The position numbers and the translations under genes were made by a program. Below, one piece after another: positions 37,995-45,818 of a DNA stretch of 64,000 nt (its first letter is position 1; every line of letters begins with the position of its first letter). The stretch comes from Terasakiispira papahanaumokuakeensis (GTDB taxonomy: Bacteria; Pseudomonadota; Gammaproteobacteria; Pseudomonadales; Halomonadaceae): the NCBI RefSeq assembly GCF_001709345.1, contig NZ_MDTQ01000001.1, forward strand, positions 2,204,584 to 2,268,583, read 5' to 3'. The notes beneath the pieces were generated by a model. The model saw only the letters and a list, made by a program, of their open reading frames with translations, had not been told where the DNA came from and did no database searches.

Positions 37995-39248
37995 ATGAGC
38001 CATTTGTCACCACTGTTAACACAGTCCACCCAACTGCTGGCCGAACGCGGTTCAGGCAGTTTCCTCTATGATCAAAATGACCGTGCTTTTCTGGATTTCA
38101 CCGCAGGTATTGGGGTCACCAGCACCGGCCATTGTCATCCCAAAGTCGTTGAGGCGGCTCAAGCCCAAGTCGGTAAATTGATTCACGCACAATATGCCAC
38201 CGTCAAACATCCGGGGATGTTAAAACTAGCCGACAAGCTGGCCGAGTTAATGCCCGGTGACATTAACTCGATCTGTTTTAGTAATGCCGGGACTGAGGCC
38301 GTAGAAACGGCACTGCGTCTGGCCCGCCAGGCCACCGGCAAAGCCAATATTATTGCCTTCCAGGGCGGTTACCATGGCCGCACCGTCGGTGCAGCATCAC
38401 TGACCAGTTCGGCCACTAAAGTCCGTGCGGGTTATCATCCGATGATGGCCGGTGTCGCTTTTGCACCTTTCCCACACGCTTATCGTTATGGCTGGTCAGA
38501 AGATGAAGCCGTCGATTTCTGTTTGAAAGAATTAGACCATCTTTTCGTTACCCAAGCGGCGCCGGATGACACCGCCGCGATGATTATCGAGCCAGTGCAA
38601 GGGGAATACGGCTACTACCCCGCCACCAAGCGCTTCATGCAAGGGCTGCGTGAGCGCTGTGATCAGCATGGCATTTTACTGATTTGTGATGAGATTCAGG
38701 CGGGCTTCGGCCGAACGGGCAAACTTTGGAGCCACAGTCACTACGACGTTCAGCCCGATATGGTCATCACCGCGAAAGGGTTAGCTAGCGGCTTCCCTAT
38801 TTCTGCAGTCGCCACCTCCGAAGCATTGATGGCCAAAGGCTTACCCGGTTCACAAGGGGGCACCTACGGCGCCAATGCCGTCGCCTGCGCTGCCGCACTA
38901 GCAACCATTGGTGTGATCGAAGAAGAACACTTGGTTGACCATGCCGCCGAAACCGGCCGCTACCTGCGCCAGCAACTGGACGAGCTGTGTGAAACATATG
39001 CCAGCATTGGCGCGATTAATGGCATGGGGCTGATGCAAGGCATGGAAATGATCGATGCAGCAGGAAAGCCTAACGGCAATCTCGCGGCGGCACTGATCAA
39101 ATCGGCGGAACAAGAAGGTCTACTGCTGCTTCGGTGCGGCCCTTGGGGACAGGTGGTTCGCTGGCTTCCCCCGCTGACGGTGAGCCAGGAAGAAATCGAT
39201 CAAGCCATTAGTGCATTCCAAAAAGCACTGGATCAATGTGATGCTTGA
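37995..39248 (+). CDS. Class III PLP aminotransferase (GabT/putrescine-aminotransferase type)
   Basis: A 417-residue aminotransferase. Marks: FLDFTAGIGVTSTGHCHPKVVEA start, FSNAGTEAVETALRLAR, FQGGYHGRTVGA, LICDEIQAGFGRTG and the PLP-lysine box TAKGLASGFP. The family transfers terminal amino groups of GABA, putrescine, ornithine or beta-alanine. Pairing with a semialdehyde dehydrogenase and AguAB suggests an omega-amine or GABA-like substrate. I use the ATG at 37995 with AAGGGAG upstream, not the longer frame from 37905, which would include the hairpin. Spacer to the previous gene is 256 bp, so a separate promoter is possible. Confidence 0.9.
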   Translation: MSHLSPLLTQSTQLLAERGSGSFLYDQNDRAFLDFTAGIGVTSTGHCHPKVVEAAQAQVGKLIHAQYATVKHPGMLKLADKLAELMPGDINSICFSNAGTEAVETALRLARQATGKANIIAFQGGYHGRTVGAASLTSSATKVRAGYHPMMAGVAFAPFPHAYRYGWSEDEAVDFCLKELDHLFVTQAAPDDTAAMIIEPVQGEYGYYPATKRFMQGLRERCDQHGILLICDEIQAGFGRTGKLWSHSHYDVQPDMVITAKGLASGFPISAVATSEALMAKGLPGSQGGTYGANAVACAAALATIGVIEEEHLVDHAAETGRYLRQQLDELCETYASIGAINGMGLMQGMEMIDAAGKPNGNLAAALIKSAEQEGLLLLRCGPWGQVVRWLPPLTVSQEEIDQAISAFQKALDQCDA

Positions 39249-39259
39249 ACCTTGAGGTC

Positions 39260-39288
39260 CTTGGGCTGAGTCATGGACTCAGCCCAAG
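39260..39288 (+). other. Perfect 13-bp hairpin between aminotransferase and amidase
   Basis: CTTGGGCTGAGTC (39260-39272) and its complement (39276-39288) pair perfectly around three bases (ATG). Only 12 bp after the aminotransferase stop. There is no T-run behind it, so it may be a weak terminator, a 3'-end stabiliser or an attenuator that lowers amidase expression. Confidence 0.7.
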
Positions 39289-39346
39289 TGTTCAATCATG
39301 CGGGCCCTTTTGTCTGCTGATCATTACTGTATTGCTGGAGCGCGAT

Positions 39347-40804
39347 ATGAGCCGTGAACTGCTTCGTCTAAGCGCCACAGAACTCCTTGGCGCCTACCGT
39401 AAAGGCGACACGACCCCGACTGAAGTCACTCAAGCTATGCTGGCGCAGATCGAACGTCACAATCCGACGGTCAACGCTTTTTGTCTGGTCGATCAAGAAA
39501 CCACGCTGGAATGGGCCGAAGCCTCAACAAAGCGCTGGCAGGAAGCGCAACCTCAAGGGCTATTGGATGGTGTCCCCGTCGCCATCAAAGACGTTTTCAT
39601 GACACCCATGTGGCCCACCTTAAGAGGCTCCAAAGTCGTGCGGCCCGATTCAACCTTGGGAAAAGAATCGCCTTGTATCAGTGCATTAACACGGCACGGA
39701 TATATCCCATTGGGTAAAACCACGACCCCAGAACTCGGCTGGAAAGGCGTCACAGATAGTCCGCTATGTGGCCCCACCCACAACCCGTGGAACCCACAAA
39801 AAACAGCAGGGGGCTCCAGCGGCGGCAGTGCATCCGCCATTGCTTTAGGTATGGGTCCGCTGGCATTGGGGACAGATGCAGGCGGCTCCATTCGGATCCC
39901 CGCCGGCTTCAGTGGCATTGTAGGATTCAAACCCACCTATGGCGAAGTGCCTCATTGGCCTGCAAGCCCCTTTGGCAGCTTATCCCACGTCGGCCCGATG
40001 AGCTGGACCGTCGAAGATTGCGCCCTAATGATGCAGGTATTGAGCGAACCGGATCCACGCGATAGCCAAGCGCTGCCACGTCATCAAGAGGATTACCTGA
40101 GCCACCTTAAAGACGGTATTAAAGGCCTTAAAATTGCCTACAGCCCTGACCTTGGGTATGCCGACGTTGACCCTGATATCGCACAAACGGTCGCCGAAGC
40201 CGTGCGGGTCTTTGAAGCACTGGGGGCCACGGTTGTCCGTACGGACCCGGGCTTTGTCAATCCGATGGGGGCTTTCAGCCACTTATTTTACAGTGGTGCT
40301 GCCAATGCATTGCGCGATCTCACTATGCGGCAGAAAGAAAAGATGGACCCAGGGCTCGTTGAGGTGGCACAAAAAGCCTCCCGCCTCTCCATGCTGGATT
40401 ACTTAGGCGCCCATAATGAGCGCATGTCACTCAGCGAAAAGATGGCACTTTTTCATCAAAAATATGACCTGCTGCTCACCCCCACCTTGCCTATTGCAGC
40501 CTTTACGGCCAACCGAGAAGTCCCTGAAGACTGGCCCAGTACACGTTGGCCCAGCTGGACACCGTTCACCTACCCCTTCAACATGACAGGACAGCCTGCA
40601 CTGTCAGTGCCTTGTGGCTTTTCCCGCGAAGGCCTGCCCATCAGTTTACAAATTGTAGGACCGCGCTTTGCGGATAGCACCGTCCTCCAGGCCGGGTTTG
40701 CTTATCAACAAGCCGCGCCTCTGACAGATCGTCGCCCCCCCATGTTTGATGAAGCAGGAGGCTATGATGATGAACAAGGGGGCGGTTTACTCAATCGTTG
40801 GTAA
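39347..40804 (+). CDS. Amidase of the amidase-signature family
   Basis: A cytosolic Ser-Ser-Lys amidohydrolase of 485 residues. The catalytic triad is visible: Lys81 (VPVAIKDVF), cis-Ser157 in GGSSGGSAS and nucleophile Ser181 in GTDAGGSIRIPA. Family members hydrolyse diverse amides (6-aminohexanoate dimer, indoleacetamide, aryl acylamides, allophanate-like); GatA is excluded because there is no GatB/C and the surrounding operon is catabolic. I use the ATG at 39347 (CTGGAG upstream); the longer frame from 39245 overlaps the hairpin and previous stop. In the operon it could free an amine or acid from the imported amide. Confidence 0.88.
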   Translation: MSRELLRLSATELLGAYRKGDTTPTEVTQAMLAQIERHNPTVNAFCLVDQETTLEWAEASTKRWQEAQPQGLLDGVPVAIKDVFMTPMWPTLRGSKVVRPDSTLGKESPCISALTRHGYIPLGKTTTPELGWKGVTDSPLCGPTHNPWNPQKTAGGSSGGSASAIALGMGPLALGTDAGGSIRIPAGFSGIVGFKPTYGEVPHWPASPFGSLSHVGPMSWTVEDCALMMQVLSEPDPRDSQALPRHQEDYLSHLKDGIKGLKIAYSPDLGYADVDPDIAQTVAEAVRVFEALGATVVRTDPGFVNPMGAFSHLFYSGAANALRDLTMRQKEKMDPGLVEVAQKASRLSMLDYLGAHNERMSLSEKMALFHQKYDLLLTPTLPIAAFTANREVPEDWPSTRWPSWTPFTYPFNMTGQPALSVPCGFSREGLPISLQIVGPRFADSTVLQAGFAYQQAAPLTDRRPPMFDEAGGYDDEQGGGLLNRW

Positions 40805-40933
40805 GGCAAGCACCACACCCCCAGTATCCGCCAACCGAACCGTCAGGCCTGAGCGCCACAAGCAATACTGCGATAACAGGTTCACTCAACAACAAGCACA
40901 ACACCATGGTCGACCCAGCGGAGGAGAATGCTG

Positions 40934-42136
40934 ATGGCTAATGATCTCGATATCGATTTCTACGAATCCGAAGACCCGATATGGAACCCGGCGCTGATGA
41001 CCATTCCCGTGCCGGGAATTCGCCGTATGGTCAACCTGGCCGCGAAGATGGATGATGTTATTCACCTCTCCATTGGCCAACCCGATCTCACGCCCCCCGA
41101 GCATGTCATCGATGCGACGGTAGAAGCGCTTCGCGCTGGACAAACGGGCTACACCATGGATGCCGGGCTGCCCGAGTTGAACGAAGCGCTGGCGGAATAT
41201 TATGGTGAGCGATATCAGCGTCCACTCACGCCCGATAACATTCTTGTGACCACAGGTGCCACAGAAGCGATCTATCTGGCACTGACCGCCACGGCAGCAC
41301 CTGGCCGGGAATTTATTATCCCTGAACCCAGCTTCATGCTCTATGCACCGCTTATTCGCATGAACGGCGGCACTGTTCGCGCCATCCCCACTCATGCCGA
41401 AAACAATCATCAACTTGATCCTCAAGAGGTGATTGATGCCATCGACATGAATACCTATGCCATTGTGCTGAACTCTCCCAGCAACCCGACAGGCACGGTC
41501 TATCCTAAAGAAACGATTGAAGCCATCGTTGAAGAAGCCGCTTACCGCGGCGTTCAGGTCATCAGTGATGAGGTATATGACCACCTGATCTATGATGACA
41601 AGCCTTACCCCAGCGTGCTCAAACACTGCAGCGATCTCGACCACATCATGGTGGTCAGCAGTTTCTCCAAAACATTCAGTATGGCCGGGATGCGAGTCGG
41701 CTGGCTGATCGGTAGTCAAGGCGCAATCAAAAAACTGCGTCGCTACCATATGTTCACCACAACTGTCGCCAATACGCCTTGTCAGTGGGCCGGTGTAGCC
41801 GCCCTTAGAGGCGGCAACGACTTCATTGATGGCATGCTGAAAGAATACACCCGGCGGCGCAATCGATTGGTCCAACTCATTGATGAAACCCCCTGGTTGA
41901 CAGGTTATCGACCCGAAGGGGCCTTTTATGTGTTCCCCTCTTTACCTGAAGGGGTCAGCGGCGCCAATGTGGCCATGCGACTGTTGAGGGAAACGGGGGT
42001 CTGCACCATTCCTGGCGATACTTTCGGAGAGCACTGCGGCAATGCGCTTCGCATCAGCTACTCAACGTCTCTGGACAAAATTGAATCAGCGTTTGAACGA
42101 ATCATTCCCTGGATGCAAGCCCAGGATTTCACCTAA
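40934..42136 (+). CDS. Class I/II PLP aminotransferase (aspartate-aminotransferase-like)
   Basis: A 400-residue fold-type-I aminotransferase. Marks: MVNLAAKMDDVIHLSIGQPDLTPP, TTGATEAIYLAL, LNSPSNPTGTVYPKE, DEVYDHLIYDD and the PLP-lysine box SSFSKTFSMAGMRVGW, then RISYSTS near the end with the carboxylate-binding Arg. This is the Ia branch that handles aspartate, aromatic or alanine-type amino acids. The ATG at 40934 has GGAGGAG eight bases upstream; the ATG at 40928 is too close to it. It follows the amidase by 129 bp. It may return the amino group released by the amidase pathway to glutamate or pyruvate. Confidence 0.9.
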   Translation: MANDLDIDFYESEDPIWNPALMTIPVPGIRRMVNLAAKMDDVIHLSIGQPDLTPPEHVIDATVEALRAGQTGYTMDAGLPELNEALAEYYGERYQRPLTPDNILVTTGATEAIYLALTATAAPGREFIIPEPSFMLYAPLIRMNGGTVRAIPTHAENNHQLDPQEVIDAIDMNTYAIVLNSPSNPTGTVYPKETIEAIVEEAAYRGVQVISDEVYDHLIYDDKPYPSVLKHCSDLDHIMVVSSFSKTFSMAGMRVGWLIGSQGAIKKLRRYHMFTTTVANTPCQWAGVAALRGGNDFIDGMLKEYTRRRNRLVQLIDETPWLTGYRPEGAFYVFPSLPEGVSGANVAMRLLRETGVCTIPGDTFGEHCGNALRISYSTSLDKIESAFERIIPWMQAQDFT

Positions 42137-42172
42137 TCAGGCCCGCGAGAAAGCCTTCTAAACAGCGTTAAG

Positions 42173-42199
42173 GTCCTGACCTGCTCGACAGGTTAGGAC
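42173..42199 (+). other. 11-bp hairpin between aminotransferase and aguB
   Basis: GTCCTGACCTG (42173-42183) pairs with CAGGTTAGGAC (42189-42199) with one G-T pair; loop CTCGA. No T-run. The 192-bp spacer also holds a second short CCGGC/GCCGG hairpin near 42278-42294. It may separate aguBA from the upstream genes. Confidence 0.6.
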
Positions 42200-42328
42200 T
42201 CGCCAGATCATCCAGCATCCATCGCTGATAAAAAATGCTTTGCAAACGGCGTCACATTGCGTTTAATGCCGCCTGACCGGCCCTTCATGCCGGACGCCTA
42301 GCCGCTTAAGATAGACAAGGAGCCTTGA

Positions 42329-43210
42329 ATGCGTCCATCCCAAGTTACTGTCGCCGCGACCCAGATGTCGGTCGGGCACAACCGCAGTGAAACATTGGCC
42401 AAAGCAGAAGCACTTGTGCGCGAGGCGCACCGGCAAGGCGCCCAAGTCATTTTACTGCAGGAGCTCTTCGAAACGCCTTATTTCTGTCAGAAGCAGAAAG
42501 ACGAATATCTGCAATTAGCGATGCCCTTGACCGACAACCCGGCCATTGCTCGTTTTAGAGAAGTCGCGGCTGAACTGCAGGTCGTCTTGCCGATTTGCGT
42601 GTATGAAAAGGCCGGGCAGAGTCGCTTCAATACCGTTGTCATGATCGATGCCGATGGTCAAGTAAAGCCCAACCGCTATCGCAAAAGTCACATCCCAGAT
42701 GGCCCTGGCTATAGTGAAAAATTTTACTTTTCGCCAGGAGATACCGGGTTTCAAGTTTGGGATACACGCTATGGCCGTATTGGCTTGGGCATTTGCTGGG
42801 ATCAGTGGTTTCCAGAAACAGCGCGTTCCCTCGCCCTGATGGGGGCTGAACTGATTCTTTACCCCACCGCCATCGGCAGTGAACCCCATGACAGCAGCAT
42901 TGATAGCTGTGGCCACTGGCAGCGCACCCAACAAGGTCACGCAGCGGCGAACATCACCCCAGTAATCGTTTCTAACCGAGTGGGCGTCGAAAAAGAAGAT
43001 GAATTTTCGATCAACTTCTACGGCAGCTCTTTTATTGCCGACCCAACAGGGGCCAAAGTCGCAGAACTCAATTCGACTGAAGAGGGCGTGCTTATACACA
43101 CCTTCGATCTCGATGAAATTGATCAGATGCGCAGCGCTTGGGGTGTTTTTCGTGACCGCCGCCCAGAGTTATACGATCGACTGCTCACACTCGATGGCGA
43201 GCATTATTAA
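42329..43210 (+). CDS. aguB: N-carbamoylputrescine amidase
   Basis: AguB, a nitrilase-superfamily enzyme, cleaves N-carbamoylputrescine to putrescine, CO2 and ammonia. The catalytic Glu45 (LLQELFETP), Lys119 (YRKSHIPDGPGY) and Cys156 (GICWDQWFPE) are in place and the FYPTAIGSEPHD-like block (here YPTAIGSEPHD) is that of AguB rather than other nitrilases. Length 293 matches Pseudomonas AguB, to which the sequence is very similar. AAGGAG precedes the ATG by six bases. aguA follows 37 bp downstream; order aguB-aguA as in Pseudomonas, but without the aguR regulator. Confidence 0.95.
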   Translation: MRPSQVTVAATQMSVGHNRSETLAKAEALVREAHRQGAQVILLQELFETPYFCQKQKDEYLQLAMPLTDNPAIARFREVAAELQVVLPICVYEKAGQSRFNTVVMIDADGQVKPNRYRKSHIPDGPGYSEKFYFSPGDTGFQVWDTRYGRIGLGICWDQWFPETARSLALMGAELILYPTAIGSEPHDSSIDSCGHWQRTQQGHAAANITPVIVSNRVGVEKEDEFSINFYGSSFIADPTGAKVAELNSTEEGVLIHTFDLDEIDQMRSAWGVFRDRRPELYDRLLTLDGEHY

Positions 43211-43247
43211 ACTCCACGGCTGATCTTGATTAAGAAGAGGTCTCAAT

Positions 43248-44348
43248 ATGGCCTTGTTGCGTCATTGCCTGCCTCGTGATGATGGCTTTTATATGCCTGC
43301 TGAATGGGCGCCTCATCAGCAAACCTGGATGCTATGGCCCCACCGCCCCGATAACTGGAGGCTCGGGGCCAAGCCCGCTCAGAAAGCCTTTGTTCAGGTC
43401 GCTCAAGCGATCGCAGCCTTTGAGCCGGTTACGGTTGGGGTTATGGGCCGTCAATTTGAATATGCCAGCATGCAGTTGGAGCACCCCAACATTCGAGTGG
43501 TCGAACTCTCAAGCGATGATGCCTGGGTGCGAGATACAGGCCCGACCTTTGTGATTAACACACAAGGTCAACTCAGAGGGATTGATTGGGGCTTTAACGC
43601 TTGGGGAGGGATGCAAAGCGGACTCTACTTCCCCTGGGATAAAGATGAAAAAGTCGCGGCGAAGATCCTCGGCATTGAGCGCTGCGATCGTTATGAAACC
43701 GTCGACTTTATTCTTGAAGGCGGTGCGATTCATGTGGATGGCGAAGGTACTTTACTGACGACAGAAGAGTGTTTGCTTAACCCTAACCGCAACCCTCACA
43801 TGGATCGCACAGCCATTGAGACACGCTTGGCCGAAATGTTAAACATCGAGCGGATCATCTGGCTGCCCTATGGGTTACACAATGACGAAACTGATGGCCA
43901 TATCGATAACTTCTGCTGCTTCATCGAACCCGCCCACGTGTTGCTCGCCTGGACCGATGATCCGCAAGATCCCAATTACACCCGTTGTCGCGCCGCTGAA
44001 GATAGATTAACCGCCGTACAAGATGCTCGGGGGCGACAGATCATCATTACCCATATGCCTCTGCCCGGCCCGATTCATGCCACACTAGAAGAGTGTGAAA
44101 GTGTCGAAACGTTACAGCGCAGCCAAAAGCGCGACCCGAGCATTCGGCTGGCTGGCTCTTATATTAACTTCCTGATGGTCAACGGTGGTGTCGTTGCCCC
44201 CGCTTTTGGCGATGAACAAGATGCTGTCGCTCGGGAAATTCTGCAACAGTGCTTTCCTGACCGTAAAATTGTGATGGTCCCTGGACGAGAAATACTGTTA
44301 GGGGGCGGCAATATCCACTGCATCACTCAACAGCAACCTGCCGCATAA
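43248..44348 (+). CDS. aguA: Agmatine deiminase
   Basis: AguA converts agmatine to N-carbamoylputrescine and ammonia in the cytoplasm. The guanidine-binding loops [15 protein letters not shown] and [14 protein letters not shown] and the catalytic Cys358 in LLGGGNIHC are all present; the start [21 protein letters not shown] is typical. Length 366 is standard. An AAGAGG site precedes the ATG. It acts directly before AguB, turning agmatine to putrescine as carbon/nitrogen source. The gene ends in front of an unusual inverted repeat (separate entry). Confidence 0.96.
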   Translation: MALLRHCLPRDDGFYMPAEWAPHQQTWMLWPHRPDNWRLGAKPAQKAFVQVAQAIAAFEPVTVGVMGRQFEYASMQLEHPNIRVVELSSDDAWVRDTGPTFVINTQGQLRGIDWGFNAWGGMQSGLYFPWDKDEKVAAKILGIERCDRYETVDFILEGGAIHVDGEGTLLTTEECLLNPNRNPHMDRTAIETRLAEMLNIERIIWLPYGLHNDETDGHIDNFCCFIEPAHVLLAWTDDPQDPNYTRCRAAEDRLTAVQDARGRQIIITHMPLPGPIHATLEECESVETLQRSQKRDPSIRLAGSYINFLMVNGGVVAPAFGDEQDAVAREILQQCFPDRKIVMVPGREILLGGGNIHCITQQQPAA

Positions 44349-44353
44349 ACCCG

Positions 44354-44447
44354 CAGGCCCTCTTCAGCACGATCTAGGTAGACACTTTCAAGATGAACAC
44401 GGTCAACATGAACACAGTCAACATAGACATTGCCAAAAGAGGGCCTG
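44354..44447. other. 11-bp inverted repeat enclosing tandem repeats after aguA
   Basis: CAGGCCCTCTT (44354-44364) and AAGAGGGCCTG (44437-44447) are perfectly complementary but 72 bases apart. Between them lie repeated GTCAACATGAACACA-like units (44387-44425). The arms would make a normal terminator hairpin if close together, so this looks like a terminator whose loop was expanded by repeat duplication. Confidence 0.65.
44387..44425. repeat. Three imperfect 15-nt units in the loop of the aguA inverted repeat
   Basis: TTCAAGATGAACACG, GTCAACATGAACACA and GTCAACATAGACATT follow one another at about 44387-44431. The unit length (15) matches several other spacer duplications in the window. Confidence 0.85.
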
Positions 44448-44486
44448 TATCTGAATTCGATTTAATGCGTTACCGCTTATTGGACA

Positions 44487-44675
44487 CTAACATTTGTTAG
44501 GAACTGGAGTCGGTGCGGCGTCTAGTTTTTCCAGCTGCTCGTGTAACAAGGCGCCGACAGACATCATACGCTCAAGTTCTAACTCAGCCGGTCGCGAGGT
44601 AAAGAGGCTCATATAGGTCTGCGATACTTCGTACATGATCGGATGCTGTTTTTTGTAATCATCGTTGTTATTCAT
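44487..44675 (-). CDS. Small 62-residue protein of unknown function
   Basis: A short gene I do not recognise. It starts MNNNDDYKKQHPIMYEVSQTYMSLF, is predicted mostly helical, has no membrane span or signal peptide, and ends in a Pro-rich PTPVPNKC with one cysteine. Strong support for reality is the GAGGAGA ribosome-binding site seven bases before the ATG (44675) and the clean spacer around it. It is on the opposite strand to aguA and in the same direction as rsuA downstream... upstream of it lies the rsuA 3' end. A small regulatory or adaptor role is possible but not shown. Confidence 0.6.
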   Translation of the reverse strand: MNNNDDYKKQHPIMYEVSQTYMSLFTSRPAELELERMMSVGALLHEQLEKLDAAPTPVPNKC

Positions 44676-44809
44676 GATCCGTCTCCTCTGGGATGAAAGC
44701 TTCTTGCGAAGCGCAGAAGGTCGCTGGGGTCAACCTCCATAATTCAGACTATGGACCCAAATCATGATTATTGCCAAAAAAAGATTTATATCGAAGTCAT
44801 AATTAAAAA

Positions 44810-45580
44810 CTATGATAGCAAGCTACGCATCTTTTCAGATGAACAGGATTCAATATACCGCTTCAGCTCATCGTCCACAGCCTGTAACTCCTCGGCACTT
44901 AACCTTCTCACTTCCCCTTCAGCCAGCCCTTGCAAGTTTAACGGCCCCATCGACTCACGATGCAATGCTAAAACCCGATTATGGCGACACCTCAACATAC
45001 GTTTCACCTGGTGACGACGCCCCTCATGCAGGGTCAGTCGAACCCAATGCTCATTCATAATCTCAAGCGCTGCAGGGCGCGTCAGACACGACTCGCCATG
45101 TAACCAAACCCCTTCGGCAAAGGCTTGTTTGTCCGCCTCGTCCATCGGGCTTTCAGTCTGCACCCGATACACTTTGGGCATATGAAACTCAGGTCGAGAC
45201 AACCGCTTAGACCACTGCCCATCGCTGGTCATCAACATCAATCCTGTCGTCGAAACATCCAAGCGGCCAACAAAATGGACTTCCTGGCGAACGGCTTCGG
45301 GCAATAACTCAAAAACAGTCGGGTGACCGGACTCAGACACATGACTGCTGATATAACCTGCGGGTTTGTGGAGTATCCAATACTCACGGGGCCGCCCAGT
45401 CTGAATGAGACAAGGCTGCCCCTGCTCATCCGTGATCTCAATACGATCAAATCCCGTCACCCAGGCCTTAGGATCTTGCTCAACGTGACCATTCACCCAA
45501 ACATGGCCTTGCGCCAACAGCGGCTTCATTTGGCGCCGACTCCGCCCAGTTTGGCGCGCGCACAACACATCCAATCGCAT
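44810..45580 (-). CDS. rsuA: 16S rRNA pseudouridine synthase RsuA-type
   Basis: A cytosolic pseudouridine synthase with an N-terminal S4 domain (MRLDVLCARQTGRSRR...) and the catalytic domain with Asp108 in GRLDVST followed by TGLMLMTSDGQWSKRL. The YWILHKPAGYISS opening and the EGRRHQVKRML block place it in the RsuA/RluB/E/F group, with most details (LTRPAALEI) like RsuA, which modifies U516 of 16S rRNA. Length 256 is slightly longer than E. coli (231). An rRNA site assignment among RsuA/RluE/RluF should be considered provisional. Confidence 0.85.
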   Translation of the reverse strand: MRLDVLCARQTGRSRRQMKPLLAQGHVWVNGHVEQDPKAWVTGFDRIEITDEQGQPCLIQTGRPREYWILHKPAGYISSHVSESGHPTVFELLPEAVRQEVHFVGRLDVSTTGLMLMTSDGQWSKRLSRPEFHMPKVYRVQTESPMDEADKQAFAEGVWLHGESCLTRPAALEIMNEHWVRLTLHEGRRHQVKRMLRCRHNRVLALHRESMGPLNLQGLAEGEVRRLSAEELQAVDDELKRYIESCSSEKMRSLLS

Positions 45581-45701
45581 TCAGTCTTCTCTATCGATGT
45601 TCGAAACAGTGATCAGCACCGCCAAGTCCAAAATAAAAAACACTTTGTAAAAAATATTGAATACATGTTTCCCCTCGGGCTAGGCTGGACCCATTGAATT
45701 G

Positions 45702-45753
45702 TCCTGACATAAGTTCTTGATATAAGTGCTTGACATAAGTTTTTGCAATAAGG
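45702..45753. repeat. 13-nt tandem repeat, four units with TTGACAT core
   Basis: TCCTGACATAAGT, TCTTGATATAAGT, GCTTGACATAAGT and TTTTGCAATAAGG follow each other at 45702-45714, 45715-45727, 45728-45740 and 45741-45753. Each contains a TTGACA-like hexamer, so the region may provide several -35 elements or operator sites. It ends 65 bp upstream of the PuuC-like gene. Confidence 0.88.
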
Positions 45754-45818
45754 CCTTTACCTCAGCGACGAATCATAAGCGACTGATCAGCCATCGACTG
45801 TACAAATGGGAGAAGATC

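Noticed and set aside
40805-40933. Guanidine (ykkC-type) riboswitch near the amidase/agmatine genes
   Set aside because: I found no tandem ACGR-loop hairpins or other conserved guanidine-riboswitch signatures in this or the neighbouring gaps.
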